Assembly: GCA_025451215.1 (NCBI GenBank)
Contig: JANWKU010000057.1
Coordinates: forward strand, 1-46,511
Direction of reading: 5' to 3'
Length of the DNA: 46,511 nt
DNA from: Terriglobales bacterium
Lineage (GTDB): Bacteria; Acidobacteriota; Terriglobia; Terriglobales; Acidobacteriaceae
Made by a program: the position numbers and the translations under genes. Shown one piece after another: positions 25,261-33,905 of this stretch (the first letter of the stretch is position 1; the number at the start of each line of letters is the position of its first letter). Under the pieces are notes generated by a model. That model made no database searches. It had not been told where the DNA came from and saw only the letters and a program-made list of their open reading frames with translations.

Positions 25261-26702
25261 CTTGCTTCTTTCAATCTTCGACGAACCAATTCCGCAAACC
25301 CGACAATCGCAAGAAAAGGCAGGGCCGGATGCCGTGTGAGGTTACTCACAAAAACGCAGCGCATCGTCAAAATCGCGAGCACCAGAAGAGATTCCAACGT
25401 CAAATTCCGCTCGACGGATTCGAGCCGATTGCTACGGTATCCACGAAAGAGAAAATACCAGGCAGCTGCGACGACAATCAGCAACGCCAGCAATCCCGGA
25501 ATTCCTGTATCGAGCAGTGTCTCAACCAGCGTACTGTCCACATCCACGAATCCCGTTTTCTGGACCGCGGGCAGAACCACAAATCGCCCTCCGGCGTACG
25601 CGCCCCAACCAATGAACGGGCGCTCCGTAATCTTCTGCCACGCAAATGCCCACAATTCGGTGCGCCCCGTCAATTGCTGGAATTGCAGGGCAGATTGGCC
25701 CCGCATCATGTAGTCGAGCATGGTCTGGCCAAGCCCACTCACCAGCAGGACGAACGCGGAACCTGCGGCCAGGATGGCTCCGGCGATTACTCGGCGAGTC
25801 ATAATCAGGTAAAGGATGACCGCAGCGACAAATGCTCCAATGGCGGAACGCGCTTCCGTCATGAACATCGTAATCAGGCCAAATCCCAGGATCATCTGGT
25901 ACCAGCCACGATTGCCGCGCTCTCCCGATTCGGAGAACAATCGGCACAGGGCCACAATGGCGACTATTGCGCCATAGGTCCCTAATCCATTCGGTGCTTG
26001 CGCCGGAAACACTCCGGTTAGTTCCGGCATCGATAGTGTGCCCATGGGTCCATAGTCGAATGCTAACTTGGGAAAGAAAATGGCCTCGATAACAGCCAAC
26101 ACCAACAGCGCGCCACACAGACCATAGACCCAATTGAAAAGGAGTCTGTATTCCAGGAGGGATTTCATGGAGGTCAGGATCGCTACGATGAGCGCAACAT
26201 CCAAGCCGTATTCCGCCGACTTATAGAACGACCAATAAGGCTTCACCGACCACAGCGTGGTCGTCAGTGAAATGCCGACGAAGATGACCAGGATTCCAAA
26301 CAATCCGCGAAACATCGGACGCAACCAGGGAGTTTTTTCCGAGATCAGTCGGATCGCCAGAATCAACGCCACAAGGGCATCGCAGGCCAATCGGATCTTC
26401 ACACTTGTATCCACCGGATTCGCGGCAATATCAGCAACGTCATACGCCTGCATTCGATAGTCGAGGCTCCCCAGCAAAGCTAGAAGTGCAAGCCAGTGCC
26501 ACCAGGTGAATGACTGGACGAGCGAGTTGACGTTAGTCCACGCGGCCCGGACAGCCGACGGAAACACAAAGAAAAGAAGAAATGGGGCAATCAAGACGAT
26601 CAGAATGATGGCTTTGCTATGAAATGGCGCCATTACATAAAGGGCCATTATGCCCAGCAAGGCAAAGATCCCGATCTCCCCAATCCAGCGGACTCTTGTC
26701 AT
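25257..26702 (-). CDS. O-antigen ligase/polymerase family membrane protein (Wzy-like)
   Basis: This 481-residue protein has about a dozen transmembrane helices and a large periplasmic loop. The loop begins with the Wzy_C-type motif GRTELWAFAWQKITERPFIGWGAYAGG. In Wzx/Wzy systems such proteins polymerise lipid-linked repeat units on the periplasmic face. It is the only polymerase candidate in the window. It begins within the ATGA that ends the upstream GT4 gene, and its own stop overlaps the start of the beta-helix gene in the same way. Ligase versus polymerase cannot be decided from sequence, but the absence of LPS genes favours polymerase. Confidence 0.9.
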   Translation of the reverse strand: MTRVRWIGEIGIFALLGIMALYVMAPFHSKAIILIVLIAPFLLFFVFPSAVRAAWTNVNSLVQSFTWWHWLALLALLGSLDYRMQAYDVADIAANPVDTSVKIRLACDALVALILAIRLISEKTPWLRPMFRGLFGILVIFVGISLTTTLWSVKPYWSFYKSAEYGLDVALIVAILTSMKSLLEYRLLFNWVYGLCGALLVLAVIEAIFFPKLAFDYGPMGTLSMPELTGVFPAQAPNGLGTYGAIVAIVALCRLFSESGERGNRGWYQMILGFGLITMFMTEARSAIGAFVAAVILYLIMTRRVIAGAILAAGSAFVLLVSGLGQTMLDYMMRGQSALQFQQLTGRTELWAFAWQKITERPFIGWGAYAGGRFVVLPAVQKTGFVDVDSTLVETLLDTGIPGLLALLIVVAAAWYFLFRGYRSNRLESVERNLTLESLLVLAILTMRCVFVSNLTRHPALPFLAIVGFAELVRRRLKEAR

Positions 26703-28072
26703 GCTTCCCTCTCGAAAGTGACGTTCGCGGAACTTTTATGAGGTTGTATTGTCTGCGCCATGCCGGCCGTTGCAACTGCATTCTCTTTCCGATCAGAGCT
26801 AGCGATTCCCTGATACATCGCCTCGAACTTTTCTCCCACTCGGCCCCAATTAAATTTCTCCCCAACGCGCTTGCGGCTCGCCTCTCCCATGCGATTGCAA
26901 AGCGTTCTATCTTTTGCCAGACAGCGAAGGGCCTCAGTAATTTCATTTAGCGCCTGCACGGGATTAATTGCCTGGATTCGAAATCCGGTCTCTTCGTTGA
27001 CCTGGAGCGCCGGTCCCCCCAGATCAAGACAGACCACCGGGCGGCCAGCGGCCATAGCTTCAACGCTTGCCCAGCCACCTGAATCGTGCAAGGTCGGGAA
27101 AAGCAAGACATCGCACTCCGCCATTTTTTGAAGGGTCTCGGGACGGTCAAGATTTCCGAAAAAGGTCACGCGATGTGCAATTCCTAGCTTCTTAGCCGAA
27201 CGCTTAAGGCGCTCTCGTTCCGGACCGTCGCCAATCATCCAGTACTCGCTTTCCGGAAAGTCATGCAGCAGTCGTGAGAACGCCTCTAGCCCCAGCTGGA
27301 AACCCTTCCAGTGAAGCTGTCTACCAACGCTGAAAATCCGAAATGGCGCGGACGTGCGTGGCGGAAGTGCTCCCAGAAGCTGCAAGTCAGTTTCATTCAG
27401 TGCTGCGACGCTTTGTGTCACTACCTTAGGTGCACCCAACGCGCGAATGCGCGTCGCGGTTTCCTCAGTTGTCGCAACAACAATGGTTGCCTTCTGCGCG
27501 GTGCGCCGAACAAGCGGATCTCGTTCACCTCGCATCCGGGCCAGGCTGCGCACAAATTCGAACAGGCCACCCTTCCATCCCAATGACTTCCAAAACGCAA
27601 GGGGCGCCGATTCTCCTCCGCCAACAGGACCCCAAACGTAGGGGACGCCCGTAAATGCCAACAGGCTCGGATAAGAATAGGTTCCGAATGTGATGTGATG
27701 TGCTACGTCGAACGGCACCTCTCGGGCGAGTTTGCGGACGACCGATACCGCCCACAATTGCCAAAGATAGAAATAAAGATGCACGCCGCGTGATCCTCTC
27801 TTCCAGAAGCGCGCCCAGCGTGGAAGATCGAAATATACGAAGTGGATATTTGGAATTGGCTCAACCCCAAGGGCACTCTCAATGGACTCACGATTGTTGG
27901 CTCTGGTGATTACCCAGACATCGTGATTTTGCGCGGCTTGGCAAACCGTGTTCCACCCAATGCCGGGCTCGGAACCCATGGAGGGACCGCAGGAGTAGGC
28001 GGAAATTAGCACTTTCAATCGTCTTTGAACTTTAGTCGTCAATGCGGTCGTCCCACTTCGATGTGATATCAA
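26699..28072 (-). CDS. Glycosyltransferase family 4
   Basis: This GT-B glycosyltransferase of up to 457 residues has an N-terminal domain with LISAYSCGPSMGSEPGIGWN (the glycine-rich acceptor-side loop) and VWGPVGGGE. The C-terminal domain has FSVGRQLHWKGFQLGLEAF and the EX7E-like element in DSGGWASVEAMAAGRPVVCLD. The start is a TTG at 28072 that overlaps the upstream kinase-like gene by 41 bp; a shorter start near residue 19 (TTG) is possible. It adds a sugar in repeat-unit assembly; donor unknown. The C-terminal 40 residues after YQGIAS are low-complexity and probably non-essential. Confidence 0.9.
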   Translation of the reverse strand: MISHRSGTTALTTKVQRRLKVLISAYSCGPSMGSEPGIGWNTVCQAAQNHDVWVITRANNRESIESALGVEPIPNIHFVYFDLPRWARFWKRGSRGVHLYFYLWQLWAVSVVRKLAREVPFDVAHHITFGTYSYPSLLAFTGVPYVWGPVGGGESAPLAFWKSLGWKGGLFEFVRSLARMRGERDPLVRRTAQKATIVVATTEETATRIRALGAPKVVTQSVAALNETDLQLLGALPPRTSAPFRIFSVGRQLHWKGFQLGLEAFSRLLHDFPESEYWMIGDGPERERLKRSAKKLGIAHRVTFFGNLDRPETLQKMAECDVLLFPTLHDSGGWASVEAMAAGRPVVCLDLGGPALQVNEETGFRIQAINPVQALNEITEALRCLAKDRTLCNRMGEASRKRVGEKFNWGRVGEKFEAMYQGIASSDRKENAVATAGMAQTIQPHKSSANVTFEREA

Positions 28073-29372
28073 GTCCCGAACCTGCCATCATTTGCGACAT
28101 CGTCAACGGAACACCCGTTCGTTCTCCCGACAATTGCCGCCTCAAGAGTGCCTCGCGATACTCCAGGGTCTTGGGAGCAGAATTTTCCGCCGCGAGTTGC
28201 GCCGTCGAGTAAAGCAAGTACAGGATGAAAGAAATTCGAGCTCCATTTCGGGTTTCTGGAAGGACTTCTGGCCCGGCGCCCTCGTTTATGAGCGAATGCG
28301 TTTGCGCCAGGAAGTGAAACTTGTCCCAGTGAATCGGGGCCGACCAATTCGCTGATTCCCAATCAAAGCAGGAAAGTTCACTCGTGCGGGATCGACTATT
28401 CCAGGGCGTAAAATCACCGTGCATTGGTGCGCACCGCAGACGTTTTCCGCTAAGCTCCCGCGAAGCTATGTGCAACGCTTCGGCGGCAAGGTCTTGCCAG
28501 CTTGGGTCGAGTTTTTCCGCGGCACTTTCCCAAACCCGAGAAGTGTTTTCGACGATAGACTCACCCGATTGCCAAACCGGATCGCACGCCTGCAAGTCTT
28601 GCAAGAATTCCTGATGGAAGGATGTGAACGCGATCGGACCCGGATCTCCGGCGAGTCGGGTCTGCACCAGTATTCTGTCGCCTACGTTCCCACTTGAGTT
28701 CAATAGACGCGGGATTCTCGAACGCATTCGTGGGAATTTGCTCAATTTTTCAAGAATGTGCGCCTCATTGCGAATACGCGCATGTGCTCCGGGTCCAAGC
28801 GGAATCTTGATGTATGCCAGAATCTCGCCGGCTGGCGACATCGCTTGCGCCGTTAATTTCTGGCAAGTCCCAGGTGTGCCGATAGAGACCGCAAAACCAG
28901 GGTGAAGTTCCCGCGTCAGACCTCTGATGAAGTTTTCGATCGGCAGGGGCTCGCGAGAAGCCACCAGAACACGGGATTTTGAGCGCCCCGGAAATCCGGT
29001 GGCTGCAATTCCCATACCGAGCGCCTTGAGCACTCGTGTTCTCACGGAAAATGGCGTATACAGCTTCAGCCCACCAACGGCCTGCCGCGCGTTATCTTCG
29101 GGAAGCAGCCATCTTGGCTCGTTGATTGACGGAAGAATTACAAACGGCCGAATTTTGCGAAAACCCGCGTGGGCCAGCGCGTTCGTGCTTTCCACTGAAC
29201 AATCGAATGACAAGACCGCTGCGGACTTCCGGATTTCCTCCAACTGTTTGATAGGAGAAGCAACCACCTGTTCTTCGCCCAAGCTGAATAAGGCCCGGAG
29301 TGCTCGCTCCACGAGCATGGGACCCTTGGCGTGCAGCGTTTCTGATCGCGCAATCCGGACCTGGTGGCTCAT
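28032..29372 (-). CDS. APH/choline-kinase-like phosphotransferase in the EPS operon
   Basis: This 446-residue protein has a C-terminal aminoglycoside-phosphotransferase-like kinase fold. A full catalytic set is visible: Lys189 in AYIKIP, Glu203 in RNEAHILEKL, the catalytic loop MHGDFTPWN (H318-D320, N325) and the metal-binding Asp337 in CFDWES. The first ~150 residues are not recognised. The start at 29372 sits in an ATGA overlap with the upstream NTase-kinase fusion; an earlier in-frame start at 29390 exists. APH-fold enzymes phosphorylate small hydroxylated molecules including sugars and choline; the substrate here is unknown. Tight coupling with the fusion suggests the two act together on a phosphorylated building block. 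Drug resistance is unlikely given the context. Confidence 0.7.
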   Translation of the reverse strand: MSHQVRIARSETLHAKGPMLVERALRALFSLGEEQVVASPIKQLEEIRKSAAVLSFDCSVESTNALAHAGFRKIRPFVILPSINEPRWLLPEDNARQAVGGLKLYTPFSVRTRVLKALGMGIAATGFPGRSKSRVLVASREPLPIENFIRGLTRELHPGFAVSIGTPGTCQKLTAQAMSPAGEILAYIKIPLGPGAHARIRNEAHILEKLSKFPRMRSRIPRLLNSSGNVGDRILVQTRLAGDPGPIAFTSFHQEFLQDLQACDPVWQSGESIVENTSRVWESAAEKLDPSWQDLAAEALHIASRELSGKRLRCAPMHGDFTPWNSRSRTSELSCFDWESANWSAPIHWDKFHFLAQTHSLINEGAGPEVLPETRNGARISFILYLLYSTAQLAAENSAPKTLEYREALLRRQLSGERTGVPLTMSQMMAGSGLDITSKWDDRIDD

Positions 29373-30763
29373 GCCTCGCCGCCATACCATTCTGGATACA
29401 TGGCCGTGAACCGTCGCGACATGTATACCGCAATTGCTTTGGCTGCCTGATGGGCAACCTCCTCCCGCGTCCCATTCGTGTTTATGAAACGCATACGCGC
29501 TGGGTCCACAGGTAACTTCCGGTACGCTTCTCGTTGGCGATCGACCTCCTCGGGAGGCAACTCGGATTTCCGCGCGACGATGGTGTCGGTATCGGCCTCC
29601 AAAACAAGCACAAGGTCTGGCGATGCGACAATTTTCGAATAAAACCGGGCGAGCCCCATCGGTCCACCGAATCGGACTCGCTTGCGGTCCACCAAAACAT
29701 CGTAGAAATACCGATCAAACAGAAGGAAAAAACTTCGTGGCTTTAGTTGGCGCAGCACTAATAGATAGCCCAGGCAATGGTCGGCCAGGAACGCCGTGAG
29801 ATATAAGCTGGACAGAATGGGTCCCCGGGGTGGTTTTGCATGTGGATCGGCTACCGGAGCGGCCGCCCGTTTGCGAGCGATGAGCTGTGGGCGCCAATGA
29901 AAATAACGTTCGCCCCAGAAGGCCGGCCCAATTTGATCGTGCAGACTATCGATTGCCGAGCTTTTCCCAACACCGTCAGGACCGAGAACCGTAACGAGAA
30001 GGCCGTTTGGCTTTATCCAGCGCCGCACCCAACGCGTTAAATCACCAGTGACGTATTGGAGCAGGCGCACAGGATGGCGCGTCAGGCTCGTGACCCAGGT
30101 AAGTTTTTTTAACCTCGGGAGAAGCTCCGGCAGTGTTCCATCGAGGCAGGCTGCGACAACCGCTTTGCTCCATTTATCGGGAAAGATCTCGCGCGCAATC
30201 TCCTCTGCCCGGCGACTCCCCAATAATTTGACGAGCTCTTTCAGTCGGTTTGCTTGCTCTGATTTAATTTTCCCCTTAACTACCTTCTTTAGGAGCAGGT
30301 AGGAAAACTCCATCGGGGGCGCGGCAATCCAGAACTCACCAAATCGTTCGCGCGTCGCGGTGATTTTTGCGCCATTATCTGCAATTAATCCGCCCCGCCT
30401 GTGTTCAAAAATCACGTCTACGGCAGCAGCCTGATATCGTTCTCCGCAATCCCAACCGAACACAAAGTAATAGCCATTAACGTTATGGTTGATGAGCTGA
30501 ATGGGAGCAAACCCAAGTTTGCTCAAACGGCGGATCGCCACGGCTAGTCGCGTCCTGTCTTCCGGGTGCACGGCTATGTCGAGATCGGATGGCAACTCGG
30601 CCGGCAGGTTCCTCCAGGAATGTAAAACGCAATATCGTGTTCCTGATTGCTCCAGACATTTGAAGAGCGTTCGCAGAAATTCCACGGGGCGCGGTGCGGA
30701 CGGAAGGCCTTCCGGTTGGTGCACCGGCGTGCTCATGCTCGGAACTGTCGCTTGGGTGGACAT
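29369..30763 (-). CDS. Nucleotidyltransferase-like domain fused to a thymidylate-kinase-like P-loop kinase
   Basis: This is a 464-residue two-domain protein. Residues ~25-150 resemble an MNT/polymerase-beta-type nucleotidyltransferase, with Asp60 and Asp62 in SDLDIAV and a third acidic residue, Asp116, in VDVIFE. Residues ~253-455 are a thymidylate-kinase-like domain with the P-loop GPDGVGKSS (261-269), a DRYFYDVLVDRKR motif and an Arg-containing lid. No membrane segments were seen. The ATG at 30763 is used; upstream in-frame codons to 30913 overlap the sugar transferase gene and look non-native. Genes of this kind are recurrent but uncharacterised in EPS loci, so the function is not known. 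Confidence 0.75.
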   Translation of the reverse strand: MSTQATVPSMSTPVHQPEGLPSAPRPVEFLRTLFKCLEQSGTRYCVLHSWRNLPAELPSDLDIAVHPEDRTRLAVAIRRLSKLGFAPIQLINHNVNGYYFVFGWDCGERYQAAAVDVIFEHRRGGLIADNGAKITATRERFGEFWIAAPPMEFSYLLLKKVVKGKIKSEQANRLKELVKLLGSRRAEEIAREIFPDKWSKAVVAACLDGTLPELLPRLKKLTWVTSLTRHPVRLLQYVTGDLTRWVRRWIKPNGLLVTVLGPDGVGKSSAIDSLHDQIGPAFWGERYFHWRPQLIARKRAAAPVADPHAKPPRGPILSSLYLTAFLADHCLGYLLVLRQLKPRSFFLLFDRYFYDVLVDRKRVRFGGPMGLARFYSKIVASPDLVLVLEADTDTIVARKSELPPEEVDRQREAYRKLPVDPARMRFINTNGTREEVAHQAAKAIAVYMSRRFTAMYPEWYGGEA

Positions 30764-30804
30764 TGCTCTACTGAAAGAATCGGGATTCTTGCGCAAAGGC
30801 GCTC

Positions 30805-32244
30805 TTAGGCAGCCCCGGTGCCTCGGAGAACCGCAGGGATGGTACGGGCGAGAATCTTGAAATCTAGCCACAGAGACCATTTGTCTATATATTGCATGTC
30901 CAACTCCATCCACTGTTCGAACGGGACGTTATTGCGGCCTTTCACTTGCCACAGACAAGTGATGCCTGGCCGCACACTGAACCGGCGCCGTTGCCAGTCC
31001 TGATCGAAAAACCCGTAATCTCGAACCGACATGGCACGGGGACCGACCAGGCTCATATCTCCCTTCACCACATTCAGGAGTTGGGGTAGCTCATCGATGC
31101 TGGTTTTGCGCAAGAGACGCCCAAGCGGCGTAATGCGAGGATCGTGCTTGATCTTGAACACTGGTCCGGACATCTCATTCTGGGAGAGCAACATCTCCTG
31201 CAGTTTTTCCGCGTTCACGACCATCGTTCGAAACTTGTACATCGTGAACTGGCGTTTGTTCAGCCCTACCCGCTTTTGGCGGAACAATATCGGGCCGGCA
31301 GACGTCATTTTGATGGCGATGGCAACGGCACAAAAGAAAGGGGAAAGGATCAGCAACAAAATCAAACCGAGTGTCAAATCCACCGTTCGCTTCATGAACA
31401 TCTGCCACCCATCATGTGGCGTAGCGCCCGCGGTAATGTGCGCCTCTCCGTCAAGTTCGTCCGCTCCTGAACGCGCGATCTTCAAGTCAAAAATCTGGGT
31501 ATCAAAACGAATCAGAATGCCATGCTGCTCACAAAGCGCCACCACCTTTGACGCGTATTCATAGAACGAGCGCAGTGGCACAAAAATGGCCACCTCATCC
31601 ACAACATGATCCCGCAGGAAATGCCTAAAATTTTCGATGTCGCTGCAAATGGAATTCCCAGTACCCAGGAATTCCGGGGTTCCCTCCCACTCGTCATCTA
31701 CGAAACCTCGGATCTGATAACCCAGTTCAGGGCGCTCCTGTATGCGCTTGGCAAACTCGATTGCACGGCGGTTGGTTCCCAGAATTACCATCACTCGGCC
31801 GTTCTTGCCGTGCGCCCGGAGGATTCTCAGGAAAAGGCGAATCACAATGCGGCTCCCAACCATGAGCAGAGTCGCAGCGCCCCAGAAGATGGCTACCAAT
31901 TCCGGGGTAATTGTCCGCAGATGAAAAAATCTTCCCTCCAGCAACAAAAAAGCCGCACACAGAGTTGTCGCCTTCAATACCTCGATAAGTTCCGAATAGA
32001 TTGTGGAAAGCCGCTTGGAAACGTAAAGCCCGCACAATGCAAAAATGCCATGCCACACAATCAGCAATAAGCCAAAATGAAAAACGTTGACGATTTTTAC
32101 GCGATAGGCCAGATACTCCGCGAGAGTAGTGGTCTTCATGTTTGAATAAAGCCAAGCCGTCGCGTAACAATAGCAGGCAGTCAGTACGCAAAGATCGTAC
32201 AGTTTGGCCGCGTTCCTGGAGAAAACTCGTCGCGTCTGGTTCAA
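30805..32244 (-). CDS. Initiating undecaprenyl-phosphate sugar phosphotransferase (WbaP/WcaJ type)
   Basis: This full-length polyisoprenyl-phosphate hexose-1-phosphate transferase has 479 residues. It has four N-terminal membrane helices (~15-130), a Rossmann-like CoA-binding domain (RVMVILGTNRRAIEFAKRI, ~149-167) and a C-terminal PGT domain. The PGT domain has a fifth helix (DLTLGLILLLILSPFFCA), PILFRQKRVG, YKFRTMVVNAE, KTSIDELPQLLNV with the catalytic DE pair, SLVGPRAM and RPGITCLWQVKGR. It loads the first sugar of the main EPS repeat unit on undecaprenyl phosphate. It lies 144 bp after the second NusG-like gene. This is the second initiating transferase in the window; the first (2731-3909) has a different N-terminal domain. 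Confidence 0.94.
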   Translation of the reverse strand: MNQTRRVFSRNAAKLYDLCVLTACYCYATAWLYSNMKTTTLAEYLAYRVKIVNVFHFGLLLIVWHGIFALCGLYVSKRLSTIYSELIEVLKATTLCAAFLLLEGRFFHLRTITPELVAIFWGAATLLMVGSRIVIRLFLRILRAHGKNGRVMVILGTNRRAIEFAKRIQERPELGYQIRGFVDDEWEGTPEFLGTGNSICSDIENFRHFLRDHVVDEVAIFVPLRSFYEYASKVVALCEQHGILIRFDTQIFDLKIARSGADELDGEAHITAGATPHDGWQMFMKRTVDLTLGLILLLILSPFFCAVAIAIKMTSAGPILFRQKRVGLNKRQFTMYKFRTMVVNAEKLQEMLLSQNEMSGPVFKIKHDPRITPLGRLLRKTSIDELPQLLNVVKGDMSLVGPRAMSVRDYGFFDQDWQRRRFSVRPGITCLWQVKGRNNVPFEQWMELDMQYIDKWSLWLDFKILARTIPAVLRGTGAA

Positions 32245-32388
32245 GCCGAATCCTTAGAAATGGGATGGTACAGGGCGGAAAACTCTTCGTGCATCTTCTC
32301 GGGTGAATTGGGCGCACCCGATTCAAATCAAGGCGACTTCCTCTAGCTCAGCATGGTCCGTTCGCAATCAAACTTGTCCATTGCACCA

Positions 32389-32985
32389 CTAAACTGGTTC
32401 AACTCGGAATCCCGCTACCCGAATCGCAACCGACCGCTGAATCAATTCGATGGAAATTACCAGGCTGGTCTCCCCTTTCTTTTCATTGATAATTCCCTGA
32501 ATTCCATCGAGACTTCCCCCAACGATTCGAACTCTTTGCCCAACATTCAGAAATGCGTAGGAACCAAAAGAAATTCTCGCCTCAACAATGGATTGGATCG
32601 CGTTGATTTGCTCATCAGGGATTGCCGCGCCCAAACCGCGAAACCCCACAAAGCCGACAACTCCTGTGGTTCGCAATATGCGAACCCGATGATGAAGGTC
32701 ATTGTGCGTTCGCGTGAATACGTATCCGGGAAAGAGCGGCGATTGGACTGATTGCTGCCGATCACTCCAGCAATGACTCTCGGCTACAAGTGGCAGAAAA
32801 CTTTCGATCGATTTTTCCCGCAACTCCTTGTGAACTTGCTTCTCATGCCGTGCGCGCGTTCGGAGTGCATACCATGCCACGTCAATTACCACCGATTCAA
32901 TCGGATAGGATTGTGATGGCTCGAATGCTGCTTGTGCTAAATTGGACATGGCTCCGCCATTCTGAGTCCCACTCAGCCTTCCCAT
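32389..32985 (-). CDS. NusG-family transcription antiterminator paralogue (second copy)
   Basis: This NusG paralogue is up to 198 residues long, with an NGN domain (WYALRTRARHEKQVHKELRE; LFPGYVFTRT) and a C-terminal KOW domain (VGQRVRIVGGSLDGIQGIINEKKG). It is similar in architecture to the protein at 3943-4551 but clearly diverged. It precedes the WbaP-type sugar transferase, so it probably promotes read-through of the long downstream operon. Two ATGs are possible: 32985 (used here) and 32949 (186 residues), which has GGCGGAG just ahead. Two perfect hairpins lie near the start region, as noted separately. Confidence 0.92.
   Translation of the reverse strand: MGRLSGTQNGGAMSNLAQAAFEPSQSYPIESVVIDVAWYALRTRARHEKQVHKELREKSIESFLPLVAESHCWSDRQQSVQSPLFPGYVFTRTHNDLHHRVRILRTTGVVGFVGFRGLGAAIPDEQINAIQSIVEARISFGSYAFLNVGQRVRIVGGSLDGIQGIINEKKGETSLVISIELIQRSVAIRVAGFRVEPV
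32962..32976 (-). repeat. Hairpin CTGAGT-N3-ACTCAG near the second nusG start
   Basis: This is a perfect 6-bp stem with a 3-nt loop. It lies between the two candidate start codons of the second NusG paralogue. If the downstream ATG (32949) is used, this hairpin is in the 5' leader. Confidence 0.4.
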
Positions 32986-33004
32986 TTCTTCCGAATTTCT
33001 TCAA

Positions 33005-33022
33005 TGGCTCGCATCCGAGCCA
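33005..33022 (-). promoter_or_regulatory. Tight hairpin TGGCTCG-N4-CGAGCCA upstream of the second nusG paralogue
   Basis: This is a perfect 7-bp stem with a 4-nt loop, 20 nt upstream of the NusG-like ATG at 32985 and downstream of the BY-kinase-like stop. There is no U-run, so it is not a standard terminator. It is positioned as an RNA recruitment or pausing element. Confidence 0.45.
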
Positions 33023-33134
33023 CTCAAACTCTTCCCTCGACTCAATCCAATCGTTCAATCGAACCTTCGCGTTCAGCCCGGCTGCACCTTCCCCGCCTCA
33101 CGGCAGGCGCCAGACTAAAACTAGCCGAGTATTC

Positions 33135-33905
33135 CTAAAGTCTGCGATACAACTTCTCGGGTACCGGGAACGTCCTCTTATTTAAGACAGCTCCCAAAAT
33201 CGGCGTGTTCGTCGCTTGCAGACTTTCCGTCATTTTTCGAGCCGCTTCTCGCCGAGTCGAATTAGCCTCCAGGACCATGATGATCCCATCGCACAGTTTC
33301 GCCACTGCTGCCGCGTCGGCGTAGTGATTGAGCGCCGGCACATCCATCAGGATAAAATCGAACTCCTGCCTCAGTTCACGCAGCCGGGCGTTCAACTTTT
33401 CCGTGCGGAGCAGGTTCGCCGAATCCGCAGCCAGCGCACCGCAGGAAAGCAGCCAGAGATTGTTGGGACGCACTTGCTTCGCAAAGCTTCGGACCGGGCC
33501 ATCCTGCAACAATGAATCCGTCAACCCTCGATGATTTGTGACCCCGAAATATTCCGGCATCGATGGCGTGCGCAGGTTTGCGTCTACCACACAAACCGTT
33601 CCAGTAATATTCGCAGCCAACACCTCGGCCGTTTGCGCGCAAATCCGGCTACAGCCGCTTCCCGGGTCAACCCCTGCGAACATCACGACGCGCGGGGCTT
33701 CGGCAGACTGCAGGAGAAAGACGCGCTGTACGAGCTTAAGGGTCTCTTCTCGTGCGAATCGATCCAAATCTAGGCCGTTGCCATGGCCGTTGCCCAGACC
33801 ATTTCCATTGGTAGATAGAAGCCGCGGCGGGTCCACCGGAATCACAACTGTTTGCGGTTGCCGCTCCATCTCCGCTTGCTGCATTAGTTCGAAGTTCTTA
33901 CTCAT
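33135..33905 (-). CDS. BY-kinase-like ParA/MinD-fold protein with a degenerate P-loop
   Basis: This 256-residue protein aligns by motif with CpsD/CapB tyrosine kinases: a Gly/Asn-rich linker (residues 33-45), Walker A' VCVVDANLR (104-112), PEYFGVTNHRGLTDSLL, and Walker B DFILMDVPA. The Walker A position reads DPGSGCSR with Cys85 where the P-loop lysine should be, and the C-terminus has a single tyrosine instead of a cluster. It is therefore probably unable to autophosphorylate normally. Its start overlaps the stop of the AAA ATPase gene (ATGA). In context it likely interacts with the chain-length protein at 35346-36860, perhaps as a structural or regulatory pseudo-kinase. Confidence 0.82.
   Translation of the reverse strand: MSKNFELMQQAEMERQPQTVVIPVDPPRLLSTNGNGLGNGHGNGLDLDRFAREETLKLVQRVFLLQSAEAPRVVMFAGVDPGSGCSRICAQTAEVLAANITGTVCVVDANLRTPSMPEYFGVTNHRGLTDSLLQDGPVRSFAKQVRPNNLWLLSCGALAADSANLLRTEKLNARLRELRQEFDFILMDVPALNHYADAAAVAKLCDGIIMVLEANSTRREAARKMTESLQATNTPILGAVLNKRTFPVPEKLYRRL

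Noticed and set aside
28032-29372. APH-like gene as an antibiotic-resistance determinant
   Set aside because: It is translationally coupled within an EPS operon, has a long unrelated N-terminal part, and shows no specific similarity to a resistance subfamily beyond the general kinase fold.
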